From: Clostridiales bacterium
Lineage (GTDB): Bacteria > Bacillota > Clostridia > Oscillospirales > UBA644
DNA: 54,844 bases
Assembly: GCA_016281915.1 (NCBI GenBank)
Contig: JAEEJO010000066.1
Coordinates: forward strand, 1-54,844
Direction: 5' to 3'
The notes beneath the pieces are model-generated. The model was not told where the DNA came from and made no database searches. It saw only the letters and a list, made by a program, of their open reading frames with translations. Positions 33,517 to 43,013 of this stretch are shown one piece after another (the stretch's first letter is position 1; each line of letters starts with the position of its first letter). Both the position numbers and the translations under genes were made by a program.

Positions 33517-35241
33517 ATGAAAAAGAGTATAATGAATATTTATTTATCCAACATGAAGGGTGTCCTCATTCCTTTTATAATGTCGCTTGTATTGAGGGCA
33601 ATTCTTCCTCTTGGAACCGTTCTTCAATCGGAAGTTACAAAAAACATTATTGACAGAGGGCTGGTCGGACAGCAGTTCGATATTCTCCCCGGGCTTATTG
33701 CCGTGCTGCTTGCCGTTCAGTTCGTCCGCTCGGTAGCGTCATATATCCTGCGCATCGTTTTGCATAACACAAGTCAAACGATGCTTTTTGGTGTTCGTAA
33801 ACACCTTTATGAAACAATTCAGAAGCAGGATACGGAGTTTTTCAGGAAATATCCGACAGGAGAACTGATGTCAAGGATGTCAAGCGATCTTGACTGGATG
33901 AGATATTCCGTATCATTCTTTTTGCCTAATATAATCGATTCGCTTGTTACGTTTATATCAACGCTTGTTTACCTTCTTTACATAAACGTTCCCATAACGA
34001 TCATACTGCTTCTCTGCACTCCTCCGATATTTATTCTCACAAGAGCAATGTCAACGAAAGTCCGCCCGTTCTATCAGAAAATGCGTCAGAAAATGGCAGA
34101 CCTAAACATGGTCGTTCAGGAGAACATCGCAGGAAACAGAGTTGTAAAAGCATTTGCGACAGAAGATTTTGAAACGAGAAAATTCGATAAAGAAAACGAA
34201 GCTCTCAAAGAACTGCAGATAAACGCAACGAACAGATTCATACTTTTCAGAACGCCGATCGATTTTATTGCAACGTTTATGGCGGCAGTAGCGCTTGTAG
34301 GCGGCGGTTTTATGGCGATCAACGGAGATATAACGATTGGATCCCTATCCATTCTGATCTCTCTTTCCTGGTCACTTTCCGGTCCGCTGAGAACGCTGGG
34401 CAGACTGATAAACGATTATCAGAAAATACAAACCGCTACAGACAGAATAGAGCCTATATACTACGCTGAACCAAAGATAGTAAGTCCCGAGCATCCGGTC
34501 TCTCCTGAAAGAAATGACGGAAAAGTAGTTTTTGAAAACGTTTCGCTCGTTCTTGAGGGAAGAAAGATCCTTGACAACATATCGTTTTCCGCCGAGAAAG
34601 GACAGACTGTTGCTATCATGGGCCCGACGGGCAGCGGAAAAACGTTTCTGACCAATCTTCTTTTGAGGCTTTACGATGTTACCGAAGGACGGATTCTTCT
34701 TGACGGCGTTGACGTTCGCGATTACGATCTGCGCGAGCTGAGAAGGAAGATAGCGGTATCTACCCAGGACGTTTTTCTGTTTTCGGAAACTATTGAAGGA
34801 AATATATGCTACGGCGTGCCCGATATTTCGGTTGACGACGTAGTGGCAGCAGCAAAAACAGTGGAAGCGTACGATTTTATCGTGCATACTTCGGACGGTT
34901 TTGACACAATAATCGGAGAACGCGGCGTCGGACTTTCCGGCGGTCAGAAGCAAAGGCTTGCGCTCGCAAGGGCAATCGCCGTAAAGGCGCCTGTTCTTAT
35001 TCTTGACGATACCACGTCCGCTCTCGATATGGAAACAGAGCACGATATACGGGAGCATCTGAGGGAATACTGCAAAGAGGCAACTCAGCTTATAATCGCA
35101 CAGAGGATATCTTCGGTCAGCTTTGCCGATAAGATAATAGTGCTTGAAAACGGAAAGATATCCGAGCAGGGCACTCACGACGAGCTGCTGAAAAACAACG
35201 GGTATTACAGACAGATATACGAATTACAGTATAACGATTGA
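33517..35241 (+). CDS. ABC exporter half-transporter 1 (degenerate-site subunit)
   Basis: This 574-residue half-transporter has six membrane segments (about 1-300) and one ATP-binding domain: Walker A GPTGSGKT, signature LSGGQKQRLALARAIA, Walker B LILDDTTSALD. The residue after the Walker B Asp is Asp instead of the usual catalytic Glu, as in the degenerate subunit of heterodimeric exporters such as TM287/288. The longest frame would start at 33460, inside and upstream of the promoter; ATG at 33517 or at 33532 (with a weak AAAGAG box) is more likely. The second half-transporter follows 21 bases later. The substrate is unknown. Confidence 0.85.
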   Translation: MKKSIMNIYLSNMKGVLIPFIMSLVLRAILPLGTVLQSEVTKNIIDRGLVGQQFDILPGLIAVLLAVQFVRSVASYILRIVLHNTSQTMLFGVRKHLYETIQKQDTEFFRKYPTGELMSRMSSDLDWMRYSVSFFLPNIIDSLVTFISTLVYLLYINVPITIILLLCTPPIFILTRAMSTKVRPFYQKMRQKMADLNMVVQENIAGNRVVKAFATEDFETRKFDKENEALKELQINATNRFILFRTPIDFIATFMAAVALVGGGFMAINGDITIGSLSILISLSWSLSGPLRTLGRLINDYQKIQTATDRIEPIYYAEPKIVSPEHPVSPERNDGKVVFENVSLVLEGRKILDNISFSAEKGQTVAIMGPTGSGKTFLTNLLLRLYDVTEGRILLDGVDVRDYDLRELRRKIAVSTQDVFLFSETIEGNICYGVPDISVDDVVAAAKTVEAYDFIVHTSDGFDTIIGERGVGLSGGQKQRLALARAIAVKAPVLILDDTTSALDMETEHDIREHLREYCKEATQLIIAQRISSVSFADKIIVLENGKISEQGTHDELLKNNGYYRQIYELQYND

Positions 35242-35262
35242 TAGACAGAAGTAAAGGTTTTT

Positions 35263-37035
35263 ATGGCACGTAATAAATATGACATTGACGAAGTTCTCGA
35301 GGCGGACTTTGATTCAAAACAGTTCGGCAGAGCGCTGAAATATGCAGGAAAATACCGGAAGCATCTTGTCTGTGCGTTCGGCGCTTCGATCGCGTCCGCA
35401 CTCATATCGCTTGTTCCTCCCCTTCTGATAAAAGAAGTTACGGACAAACTGATTCCGGACGGAAACATAGGCGGAATGCTGAAGATCGCGCTCATATACG
35501 CCGCAGTCCTTTTGTTTTCCACGCTTTTCACGGCGCTTGGCAGCTATATGACGAATATAGCGGGACAAAGCATAGTTACCGATATGAGAAGAGACCTTTT
35601 CGTTCATCTGCAAAAGCTCCCGTTTCAGTATTACGATTCACGACCTCACGGAAAAATACTTGTCCGCGTAATAAACTATGTTTCCGCTGTTTCGGATTTT
35701 CTGACGACTGGCCTTATTACTTTCATCGTTGACTTTTTTACAATTATCATGATCTGCGCTTTCATGTTTACGCTTGACTGGAAGCTTGCGCTGGCATGTC
35801 TCGGAGGCGTTCCGCTGATAGCGCTTGTTGTTATCATATTAAAGCCCATGCAGCACAAGGCAAAAAGACGATACAACAATAAAAGCTCGAATTATCATGC
35901 ATATCTTAACGAAAGCATAATCGGTATGCGGATAACGCAGATATTCGCACGAGAAGATTATAATCAGCAGATATTCGAAGGACTGGCGAACGACAACAAA
36001 ATGACGTGGATGAAACGCGTTAAGCTTCAGTTTCTTGTTCCTGTTTTTATAGAGAATATTTCGCTCATATTTACATGCGTTCTCTATCTTGTTGCGGCTT
36101 ACCTTCTTTCACAGGGACAGATACTGATTGGAACGATACTTGCAATGACGAGGTATACATCACGCTTCTGGACGCCGATCGTAGATATCGGAAACTTTTA
36201 CAGTGAAGTAGCCGAAATAGGCGCATACCTTGAAAGAATATTCGAGACTATGAACGAGAAACCCGATATTGCGTCTCTACCCGGCTCAGAACCGAAAGAG
36301 CTTGAAGGCGGTATAGAATTCAGAAACTGTGTTTTTGAATATGAAAAAGGATTTCCCGTCCTGAACAACGTATCATTTACCGTAAAACCCGGAGAGCGGA
36401 TCGCGCTTGTCGGACCTACCGGCGCAGGAAAATCAACGATAGTAAATCTTGTTTCAAGGTTTTACGATCTTACTGACGGCAAGCTGCTTCTTGACGGAAC
36501 GGAGATACGCTCGATAACGCTCCCATCGCTGAGAAGTCAGATGGGTATAATGCTGCAGGACGTATTCCTGTTTTCGGGTACGGTAAGAGACAATATCAGA
36601 TACGGCTCGGAAAACGCAACGGAAGACGAAATAATCGCGGCGTCAAAGGCGGTAAAAGCGCATGATTTTATTATCCAGCTGCCTGACGGATACGATACGC
36701 AGGTGAGCGAACGCGGACAGTCTTTGTCTGCGGGACAAAGACAGCTTATATCGTTTGCAAGAACGCTGCTTCGCAAGCCGAAAATACTGATACTTGACGA
36801 AGCAACGTCTACTGTTGACACACAAACAGAGCAGATATTGCAGATTGGTATAAAAGCTCTTATGGAGGGACGTACGTCGCTTATAATCGCTCACAGATTA
36901 TCTACAATAAGAGACTGTGACAGAATAATGTATATAGAAAACGGCCGTATAGCCGAGCAGGGAACTCACGATGAGCTCATGGCGGCAAAAGGCAAATACT
37001 ATATGCAGAAGATAAAAGAAAAAGAAAACGTTTGA
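35263..37035 (+). CDS. ABC exporter half-transporter 2 (consensus-site subunit)
   Basis: This 590-residue half-transporter has an N-terminal soluble stretch, six membrane segments and one ATPase domain: Walker A GPTGAGKST, altered signature LSAGQRQLISFARTLL, Walker B ILILDEATSTVD with a normal catalytic Glu. The pairing of a normal Walker B here with an altered signature complements subunit 1, as expected for a heterodimeric exporter with one active and one degenerate ATP site. Multidrug or lipid-like export is usual for such pairs, but the substrate here is unknown. It is followed by rqcH 16 bases later. Confidence 0.88.
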   Translation: MARNKYDIDEVLEADFDSKQFGRALKYAGKYRKHLVCAFGASIASALISLVPPLLIKEVTDKLIPDGNIGGMLKIALIYAAVLLFSTLFTALGSYMTNIAGQSIVTDMRRDLFVHLQKLPFQYYDSRPHGKILVRVINYVSAVSDFLTTGLITFIVDFFTIIMICAFMFTLDWKLALACLGGVPLIALVVIILKPMQHKAKRRYNNKSSNYHAYLNESIIGMRITQIFAREDYNQQIFEGLANDNKMTWMKRVKLQFLVPVFIENISLIFTCVLYLVAAYLLSQGQILIGTILAMTRYTSRFWTPIVDIGNFYSEVAEIGAYLERIFETMNEKPDIASLPGSEPKELEGGIEFRNCVFEYEKGFPVLNNVSFTVKPGERIALVGPTGAGKSTIVNLVSRFYDLTDGKLLLDGTEIRSITLPSLRSQMGIMLQDVFLFSGTVRDNIRYGSENATEDEIIAASKAVKAHDFIIQLPDGYDTQVSERGQSLSAGQRQLISFARTLLRKPKILILDEATSTVDTQTEQILQIGIKALMEGRTSLIIAHRLSTIRDCDRIMYIENGRIAEQGTHDELMAAKGKYYMQKIKEKENV

Positions 37036-37051
37036 AAACCGGAGACAGACA

Positions 37052-38767
37052 ATGGCACTTGACGGACTGGCAGTTCACGCTCTTGTATCAGAGCTTTCCA
37101 CGGCTCTTGACGGAGGAAAGACAGATAAAATATTCCAGCCGGAACGCGATAAAATAATACTTAACATACGAACCCAGAATAAAAGCTTAAGGCTTCTTTT
37201 ATCTGTAGACCCGCAGGGTGCACGAGCAAATATAACAGAAAAACAATATGAAAACCCAATAGTTGCACCGAATTTCTGCATGCTTTTGCGAAAGCATCTT
37301 CAGCCGTCAAGGCTTATTTCGGTCACACAGCCCGACTTTGAGAGAATAATCGTTTTTACTTTTGAATGTCAGACAGAGCTCCTTGATGTTGTAAGGAAAA
37401 AACTTATCGTTGAAATCATGGGGCATTTCAGCAACATTATTCTGACAGACGAGAAAGACGTGATAATCGATGCGCTGAGACAGGTCGACTATACAACCTC
37501 GTCAAAAAGACGCGTCCTCCCCTCTTTGCCATACGAGCTGCCGCCAAAACAGGACAAGGAAGAATTTGACGGCAACGGCGACACAGTGGATTTCTCGTCA
37601 GATATGCGCGCGGATAAATATCTGACAGATAAATACGTCGGTTTTTCACCTCTTATATCTAGAGAGCTTGTTTTTTTTGCTACCGGACAGACAGACACAT
37701 GTCTTGACTGCTTTACTCAATCTCAAAGAGAAAAACTTCTTTTTGCAATGAAAAGACTGAAAGAAGATCTTGACAGCGGCAGATATGCTCCGTGCATTGT
37801 TATAGAAAGAAAACCGCTCGAATTTTATTTCAGACCTATCAAACAGTACGGGATAAACTCTCTTATGAAGGAATATCCGTCTTTTTCAGCCGCCATAGAG
37901 GATTTTTATATTGAGAAGGACGAACAGGAACACATAAAAAGGCTATCCGGAGATATTCTGAAAGCAATAACAAACGCTCAAAGCAGGATATCAAAGAAAA
38001 TAGAGGCTCAGAGATTGGATATTGCCGAATGCGAAAAAGCCCTGAAATTCAAGGATATGGGCGATCTTATCACCGCAAATATCTATCTGTTGAAACAGGG
38101 CGCAGACCGCGCAACGCTTACCGATTATACAAAAGATCCACCCTGTGAAACGACCGTTGAGCTTGACAAGTCGCTTTCTCCGGCTAAAAATGCGCAAAGG
38201 TATTATAAACGGTATAAAAAGGCGGTAACTGCGCTTGAAGTTCTGAACAGGCAGATACCCGAAGGGGAAAATGAGCTGATATATCTGGACAGCGTGTTTG
38301 AAGAACTTGTCAGAGCTAAAACGTCGGCAGATGTTGATGAGATAAGGGCAGAATTAAGCGAAAGCGGATATATGAAAAAATCCGCCGCAAAAAAAGGTCA
38401 AAAAAAGCAAAAAACTTTTGCGCCGAAAATACAATCAGTATCATCTTCGGACGGATTTATAATATACATAGGAAAAAACAATCTTCAAAACGATTATCTC
38501 ACGCTTCACATGGCAGACAAAAGAGATATATGGTTTCACACGAAGGATTATCCGGGTTCCCACGTTGTTGTTGAATCAAAGGGACTTTCGGTTCCCGATA
38601 CAACGTTGAATGAAGCTGCGACAATCGCAGCTAAAAACAGCAAGGCAGGGACCGGCGGGACAGTTGCGGTGGACTACACCGAAATAAAAAACGTTAAAAA
38701 GCAGCCCGGAGCAAAACCCGGTATGGTCATATACACAACTTATAAAACCGCATTCATAAGACTGTAA
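37052..38767 (+). CDS. rqcH: RqcH/NFACT ribosome quality-control protein
   Basis: This 571-residue protein binds stalled 50S-peptidyl-tRNA complexes and recruits Ala-tRNA to add C-terminal alanine tails that mark the stalled peptide for degradation. It has the NFACT-N domain (1-~200, starting MALDGLAVHALVSEL), a HhH-like and long coiled-coil middle (~260-430), and the NFACT-R domain with DIWFHTKDYPGSHVVVES. Position 97-98, where the functional DR pair lies in the B. subtilis protein by my memory, is Glu-Arg here (PDFERIIVF). It was formerly called fibronectin-binding protein A. It is probably co-transcribed with the ABC exporter. Confidence 0.9.
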   Translation: MALDGLAVHALVSELSTALDGGKTDKIFQPERDKIILNIRTQNKSLRLLLSVDPQGARANITEKQYENPIVAPNFCMLLRKHLQPSRLISVTQPDFERIIVFTFECQTELLDVVRKKLIVEIMGHFSNIILTDEKDVIIDALRQVDYTTSSKRRVLPSLPYELPPKQDKEEFDGNGDTVDFSSDMRADKYLTDKYVGFSPLISRELVFFATGQTDTCLDCFTQSQREKLLFAMKRLKEDLDSGRYAPCIVIERKPLEFYFRPIKQYGINSLMKEYPSFSAAIEDFYIEKDEQEHIKRLSGDILKAITNAQSRISKKIEAQRLDIAECEKALKFKDMGDLITANIYLLKQGADRATLTDYTKDPPCETTVELDKSLSPAKNAQRYYKRYKKAVTALEVLNRQIPEGENELIYLDSVFEELVRAKTSADVDEIRAELSESGYMKKSAAKKGQKKQKTFAPKIQSVSSSDGFIIYIGKNNLQNDYLTLHMADKRDIWFHTKDYPGSHVVVESKGLSVPDTTLNEAATIAAKNSKAGTGGTVAVDYTEIKNVKKQPGAKPGMVIYTTYKTAFIRL

Positions 38768-38773
38768 TACGCA

Positions 38774-38811
38774 AAGGACCTGTTTACAAATGTAAACAGG
38801 TCCTTATTTTT
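38774..38811 (+). terminator. Terminator after rqcH
   Basis: The arms AAGGACCTGTTTACA and TGTAAACAGGTCCTT pair over up to 15 bp and are followed by ATTTTTACTG on the plus strand. It sits between convergent genes and may also stop minus-strand reading, though the T-run there is weak. Confidence 0.88.
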
Positions 38812-38830
38812 ACTGTTCTTACAAGTACGG

Positions 38831-40231
38831 TCAGCCTTTGCCGCCGTATAAGACTTCGAACATATAGTTTTCGAAATTAGGCTTGATATATTTATCTATT
38901 ACCTCGTCCATGCTTGAAGCATATGCCTCGACAAGCTGCTGAGCTGTATTTTTGGAATAGTTGTTTATAATGCCGGTAGTAAAATCAAGTCCGCCGACCT
39001 GCCAGTAAATATATCTGCCGTATTTTCCGACGTCAAAGTATATCTCCGCGTCAACAGGCAATGAAAATACGTTGTTTGCATAATAATCCTTCAATTCCTC
39101 CGGATTTGTGCCAAACTCTTCAAACGGTTCGCAAAGGGCTGATATTATCCGCGCCACAGCTTCGGGTTCAGCAACGTTTACCGGCATGCAGACGCCGTAA
39201 AGCTCTTCTCTCCAGTTTGCCCACTCACCGTAAACTGCGTCGGGCCCGCACGGGAACGGCATTAATCCAAAAGTAAAATCACAGTTATACTGAATATCGC
39301 TGTTATACGCCTGAGCGCCTGAAACGAACGTCATCAACGCCTGACCGTGTATAAATTCGCTAAGAGACCAGTATTCGATATCAAGTATCGATTTTCTGTA
39401 CTGAGAATAGAGGTTTTGAAGCCAGGTTATTGCATTCACAACTTTTGGCTGGTAGAGGTCTGACTGGAGCGTGCCATCGATATAGTCCGCAAATTTAACG
39501 CCGTTTGAAAACAGGGACATATTTACAAGCGCCTTGGCATGCGTTGCAAGCGCAACATAGGGATCTCCTGCTTCTTTTGAGGTGTATTGGTCAAGGATAT
39601 ACTCAAAATTCGACCACGTCCATGTGGCGTTTTCATAATACTCATGGAGATCGGGAAGGCCTTTTGACGAAACCTTATCAACATTATAGGTCAGTAAAAA
39701 GCATTGTGCATCGGGAAATCCCGGCCAGGAAGCAGGCTGGACGGCATATGGAACGCCGTTAAGCATCGCGCATTCAAGAACGGAGGCTGCTCCGTATTTG
39801 AAAGAATCCTCATAATGAATTATATCGTGAACTTCCGTTAAAGGATAAAGAAGACCGGCGTATGCAAGGCTTGCAGTGGTATTGCTTGAACGAAAGTCCA
39901 TAATGTCCGCAGGTGTTAATCCGGACATTATAATCGCACGGCAGCTTTCATAGTGGCTTGACGTTGTAGGCGAGTGCTCAACGTTCAGTTTGCAGCCGAA
40001 TTCGTTTTCGATATCCTTTATACGCTGCATAGCGCAGTCATAAAGGAATGTTCCCTGTTTTACGCCGATAAACGCCTCAAGTTCTTCCGTGAGATATTTA
40101 AACTCCATTCCCGAATAGTCTAGAGTTCCGCTTTTTTCGTCCATATACTCCGGAATGACCTCAACGGAAGGAGAACAGGACACAAGAAAAACAAAAACCG
40201 ACAGCAAACAAAGAATAAGCGTTTTCTTCAC
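38831..40231 (-). CDS. Extracellular solute-binding lipoprotein 2
   Basis: This 466-residue protein starts MKKTLILCLLSVFVFLVSC with a clean LVSC lipobox, Cys19. The body is a family 1-type solute-binding fold with YENATWTWSNFEYILDQYT, which matches the WTW..FE segment of the other two paralogues. Upstream ATGs at 40258 and 40297 are in frame, but a GTG at 40231 follows a GGGGGA box and gives the natural signal peptide, so it is preferred. No transport genes are linked. It is divergent from lipoprotein 3. Confidence 0.78.
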   Translation of the reverse strand: MKKTLILCLLSVFVFLVSCSPSVEVIPEYMDEKSGTLDYSGMEFKYLTEELEAFIGVKQGTFLYDCAMQRIKDIENEFGCKLNVEHSPTTSSHYESCRAIIMSGLTPADIMDFRSSNTTASLAYAGLLYPLTEVHDIIHYEDSFKYGAASVLECAMLNGVPYAVQPASWPGFPDAQCFLLTYNVDKVSSKGLPDLHEYYENATWTWSNFEYILDQYTSKEAGDPYVALATHAKALVNMSLFSNGVKFADYIDGTLQSDLYQPKVVNAITWLQNLYSQYRKSILDIEYWSLSEFIHGQALMTFVSGAQAYNSDIQYNCDFTFGLMPFPCGPDAVYGEWANWREELYGVCMPVNVAEPEAVARIISALCEPFEEFGTNPEELKDYYANNVFSLPVDAEIYFDVGKYGRYIYWQVGGLDFTTGIINNYSKNTAQQLVEAYASSMDEVIDKYIKPNFENYMFEVLYGGKG

Positions 40232-40268
40232 AAATGATTCCCCCGATTGTTTTTTCATATTATAAATA

Positions 40269-40297
40269 ACTATATCATATATGACTGTTTTTGTCAA
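40269..40297 (-). promoter_or_regulatory. Promoter of solute-binding lipoprotein 2
   Basis: On the minus strand TTGACA (40292-40297) and TATAGT (40269-40274) are 17 bases apart. The RNA would start near 40262, about 30 bases before the preferred GTG start. Confidence 0.75.
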
Positions 40298-40363
40298 GCC
40301 GTGCCTAAACAGCCGTCGAACCCGGAATATGTCAAAACAAATCGACGAAAACAGTAAAAAGTA

Positions 40364-40393
40364 TTGACAATGTTATGTCAAAAGTGGTATAAT
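40364..40393 (+). promoter_or_regulatory. Promoter of solute-binding lipoprotein 3
   Basis: TTGACA (40364-40369) and TATAAT (40388-40393) are 18 bases apart. The -10 box overlaps the longer frame's ATG at 40392, so translation must begin downstream, at 40422. Confidence 0.8.
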
Positions 40394-40421
40394 GTCAAAA
40401 AAAAGCGGAGGTAACAAAAAT

Positions 40422-41804
40422 ATGAAAACGATCAGACGAATGATATCATCGATAATAATTGCTGTTATGCTGCTTTCTTCTTTTGCGTGTTCCGGAGACG
40501 ACGCGGAAGTATTTGATTACAGCCTTGACTACGGTTTCAACAGCTCCGAAATCGACTTTGGCGGTCAGTCAATGCTGATACTTACCGGCTGGGATGAGGA
40601 ATGGAAACCGGAATCGGGCTTTACAGCCATGGGAGATCACCTTATCGCACGGTATAAGGAAATCGAAGCCAAATATCACTGTAAAATAGACATATTTGAA
40701 GGAAATACGGGATTTGAGACTTTTATTCTTACCAACGTTGCAGCCTCGACCAACCGCATACCGGATATGGTAGACTGCCATGCAAGCGAGATATACGGAA
40801 TATACAAAATGAATATGCTTACGGCATATGACGACGTAAGAACAATAGATATAAACGATGAAAAGTGGGGAAACAAGAATTTTATAAGATACGGCAATTT
40901 TAACGGACTGCAATATGGCACATTCCCTTACGACTGGGAATTCATCCCCGCAATACTCGGTGTTTGCATGTTCGATTCAACAGTTCTGAGAGAGGCGGGA
41001 ATAAGCAAAACGCCGCACGAGATGCTGGAGGACGGAACATGGACGTGGACCAATTTTGAACCGCTACTTGAAACTGCTACTTATACCGACGGCGATTTCA
41101 AGGTAACCGGACTTGGATATGAAGACGTAACAAAGCTGTCACAGACTGCGCTTTTTTCCAACGGATGCCAGATAGTTGAAAAACAGGACGGAAAAAACAG
41201 GTTCGCTCTGACAAACAACAAAGCATATGAAACATTTGACTGGCTGAAAAGCTTGAAAGACAAAGGACTTATTTACCAGACGGGATACGGCGATTTCAAT
41301 CAGCATAAAATGCTTTTCTTTGTGGGAGAATCATTCAACTTTACTCACATGACTCAGTACCATATAGATGCCGATACGCCCGTATATAAACATGACGGAT
41401 ACGGATTTGCGCCATTCCCGTGCGGTCCGAACGGGGAATACGGTGTCGGAGGCAGTTATATAACACAGGGAAGACGTCTGAACTGGCTTCTCAAAGCGGG
41501 ACAAATGGAAAAAGACGATTTGGGAAGACTGATGAACATACTTTTTGAACCGCTCGAAGGAACGAACAGAAAAGCCTGGATAGATTTTCTGGAGAGAAGC
41601 GTATTTTATTACAGAGAAGACGACAGAAACGCATTTCTTAACATGGTTGAAAACGTAAAATACGACTGGTCAAGCCCACTTGAGTCTGCCTATTCCTCGC
41701 TGACAGGGGCTTTCAACAAAATAATGACGGGTTCCGAGTCAGCCGCTTCGGCTCTTGAAGCGGTTGAAGAAAAGATAAACAATCAACTTGACAAACAAGG
41801 GTAA
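40422..41804 (+). CDS. Extracellular solute-binding lipoprotein 3
   Basis: This 460-residue protein has a lipoprotein signal (MKTIRRMISSIIIAVMLLSS, then FAC with Cys23) and the paralogue pattern AEVFDYSLDYGFNSSEIDFG, plus EDGTWTWTNFEPLLETATY. It is probably a sugar-binding lipoprotein of an ABC importer whose other parts are elsewhere. The start at 40422 follows GCGGAGG and the promoter geometry. It is divergent from lipoprotein 2 and convergent with serA, with a bidirectional terminator between. Confidence 0.78.
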   Translation: MKTIRRMISSIIIAVMLLSSFACSGDDAEVFDYSLDYGFNSSEIDFGGQSMLILTGWDEEWKPESGFTAMGDHLIARYKEIEAKYHCKIDIFEGNTGFETFILTNVAASTNRIPDMVDCHASEIYGIYKMNMLTAYDDVRTIDINDEKWGNKNFIRYGNFNGLQYGTFPYDWEFIPAILGVCMFDSTVLREAGISKTPHEMLEDGTWTWTNFEPLLETATYTDGDFKVTGLGYEDVTKLSQTALFSNGCQIVEKQDGKNRFALTNNKAYETFDWLKSLKDKGLIYQTGYGDFNQHKMLFFVGESFNFTHMTQYHIDADTPVYKHDGYGFAPFPCGPNGEYGVGGSYITQGRRLNWLLKAGQMEKDDLGRLMNILFEPLEGTNRKAWIDFLERSVFYYREDDRNAFLNMVENVKYDWSSPLESAYSSLTGAFNKIMTGSESAASALEAVEEKINNQLDKQG

Positions 41805-41810
41805 AAAAAC

Positions 41811-41845
41811 GCCTCCGGCATACAGTCCGGAGGCATTGTTTTTAT
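41811..41845. terminator. Bidirectional terminator between lipoprotein 3 and serA
   Basis: The arms GCCTCCGG and CCGGAGGC pair perfectly around an 8-base loop. T-runs follow on both strands: ATTGTTTTTAT on plus and GTTTTTTT on minus. Confidence 0.88.
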
Positions 41846-41849
41846 AAAG

Positions 41850-43013
41850 TTACTTGATTATTCTGACGAGAAGAACGCCGTCGATATTTCTCAGATTTTC
41901 AGTTACGCTTGCGGGAACGCTGCCTGAAAGGTCGAGAAGAGCATAGCCTATCTCACCGCGTGATTTAGAATGCATGAATTCGATATTGATATTCATTTCA
42001 CCAAGAACGGAGGAGATTCGGCTGAGCATATTCGGGATATTCTTGTGAAGAACGCATATCCTGTCGCCTGATGCGCGTTCAGAAACCACATTCGGGAAGT
42101 TGACGCTGTTTTTAACGTTTCCGTTTTCAAGATAATCTTTCAGTTCGTCAACAGCCATAACGGCGCAGTTATCTTCGCTTTCCATTGTAGAAGCGGCAAG
42201 ATGAGGTATTGCGATAACGTTCTTCATCGAAAGGATACGTTCGTTCGGAAAATCGGTAACATACTTGGCAACCTTGCCGCTGTTGAGGGCTTCTTCAAGG
42301 TCGTCTTCATTTACTATTTCGCCTCTCGAGAAGTTGAAGAGACGAACGCCGTCTTTCATCTGAGCGAAGACGTCTTTATTGACATAACGGCGCGTTGAAT
42401 CGTTAAGGGGTACGTGATACGTTATATAATCGCATTCTTCAAAGATCGTTTTAACGTTTTCAACGCGGTGAAGATTTCTTGTCATGCGAAGAGCGCTTTC
42501 AACGGAAAGATAGTTATCGTAACCGTAAACTTCCATATTAAGTCCGTTTGCGGCATTTACGATCAGGCTGCCTATTGCGCCCAAACCTATAACACCGAGT
42601 TTCTTGCCTTCGAGTTCGGGACCGGCGAAATCGCTCTTGCCTTTTTCGACAAGCTTCGGGATTTCATCACCTTTTCCCTTGAGCGTCTGCGCCCAGTTTA
42701 TGCTCTCAACGATACGGCGGGATGCAAGGAACATGGCTGCAATCGTCAGTTCCTTAACGGCGTTTGCATTTGCCCCAGGGGTATTGAAAACGGCGATGCC
42801 CTTGGAAGTGCATAGATCAAGAGGAATATTGTTTACCCCTGCCCCGGCTCTTGCGATCGCAAGAAGACCTTCATTGAAATTGCCGTCAAGAAGCGATGCA
42901 GAACGGACGAGAATACCGTCGGGATTCTGTTCGTTGTCAGATACCGTGTAATTGTCGCCGAAACGGCTCGTACCTACCGCGGCGATCTTATTCATTGTTT
43001 TAATGCTGAACAT
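41850..43013 (-). CDS. serA: D-3-phosphoglycerate dehydrogenase
   Basis: This 387-residue enzyme oxidises 3-phosphoglycerate to 3-phosphohydroxypyruvate, the first step of serine synthesis. It has the NAD-binding GKKLGVIGLGAIGSLIVNAAN, catalytic-region motifs NFSRGEIVNEDDL and AIPHLAASTMESEDN, and a C-terminal ACT domain (RICVLHKNIPNMLSRIS) likely to bind serine. The ATG overlaps the serC stop codon (TAATG) with AAGGAG inside the end of serC, so translation is coupled. No phosphoserine phosphatase gene is in the window. Confidence 0.94.
   Translation of the reverse strand: MFSIKTMNKIAAVGTSRFGDNYTVSDNEQNPDGILVRSASLLDGNFNEGLLAIARAGAGVNNIPLDLCTSKGIAVFNTPGANANAVKELTIAAMFLASRRIVESINWAQTLKGKGDEIPKLVEKGKSDFAGPELEGKKLGVIGLGAIGSLIVNAANGLNMEVYGYDNYLSVESALRMTRNLHRVENVKTIFEECDYITYHVPLNDSTRRYVNKDVFAQMKDGVRLFNFSRGEIVNEDDLEEALNSGKVAKYVTDFPNERILSMKNVIAIPHLAASTMESEDNCAVMAVDELKDYLENGNVKNSVNFPNVVSERASGDRICVLHKNIPNMLSRISSVLGEMNINIEFMHSKSRGEIGYALLDLSGSVPASVTENLRNIDGVLLVRIIK

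Noticed and set aside
34372..35178. 268-codon open frame antisense to the first ABC exporter gene
   Set aside because: The opposite strand encodes an unmistakable ABC protein through the same interval; no independent start signal.
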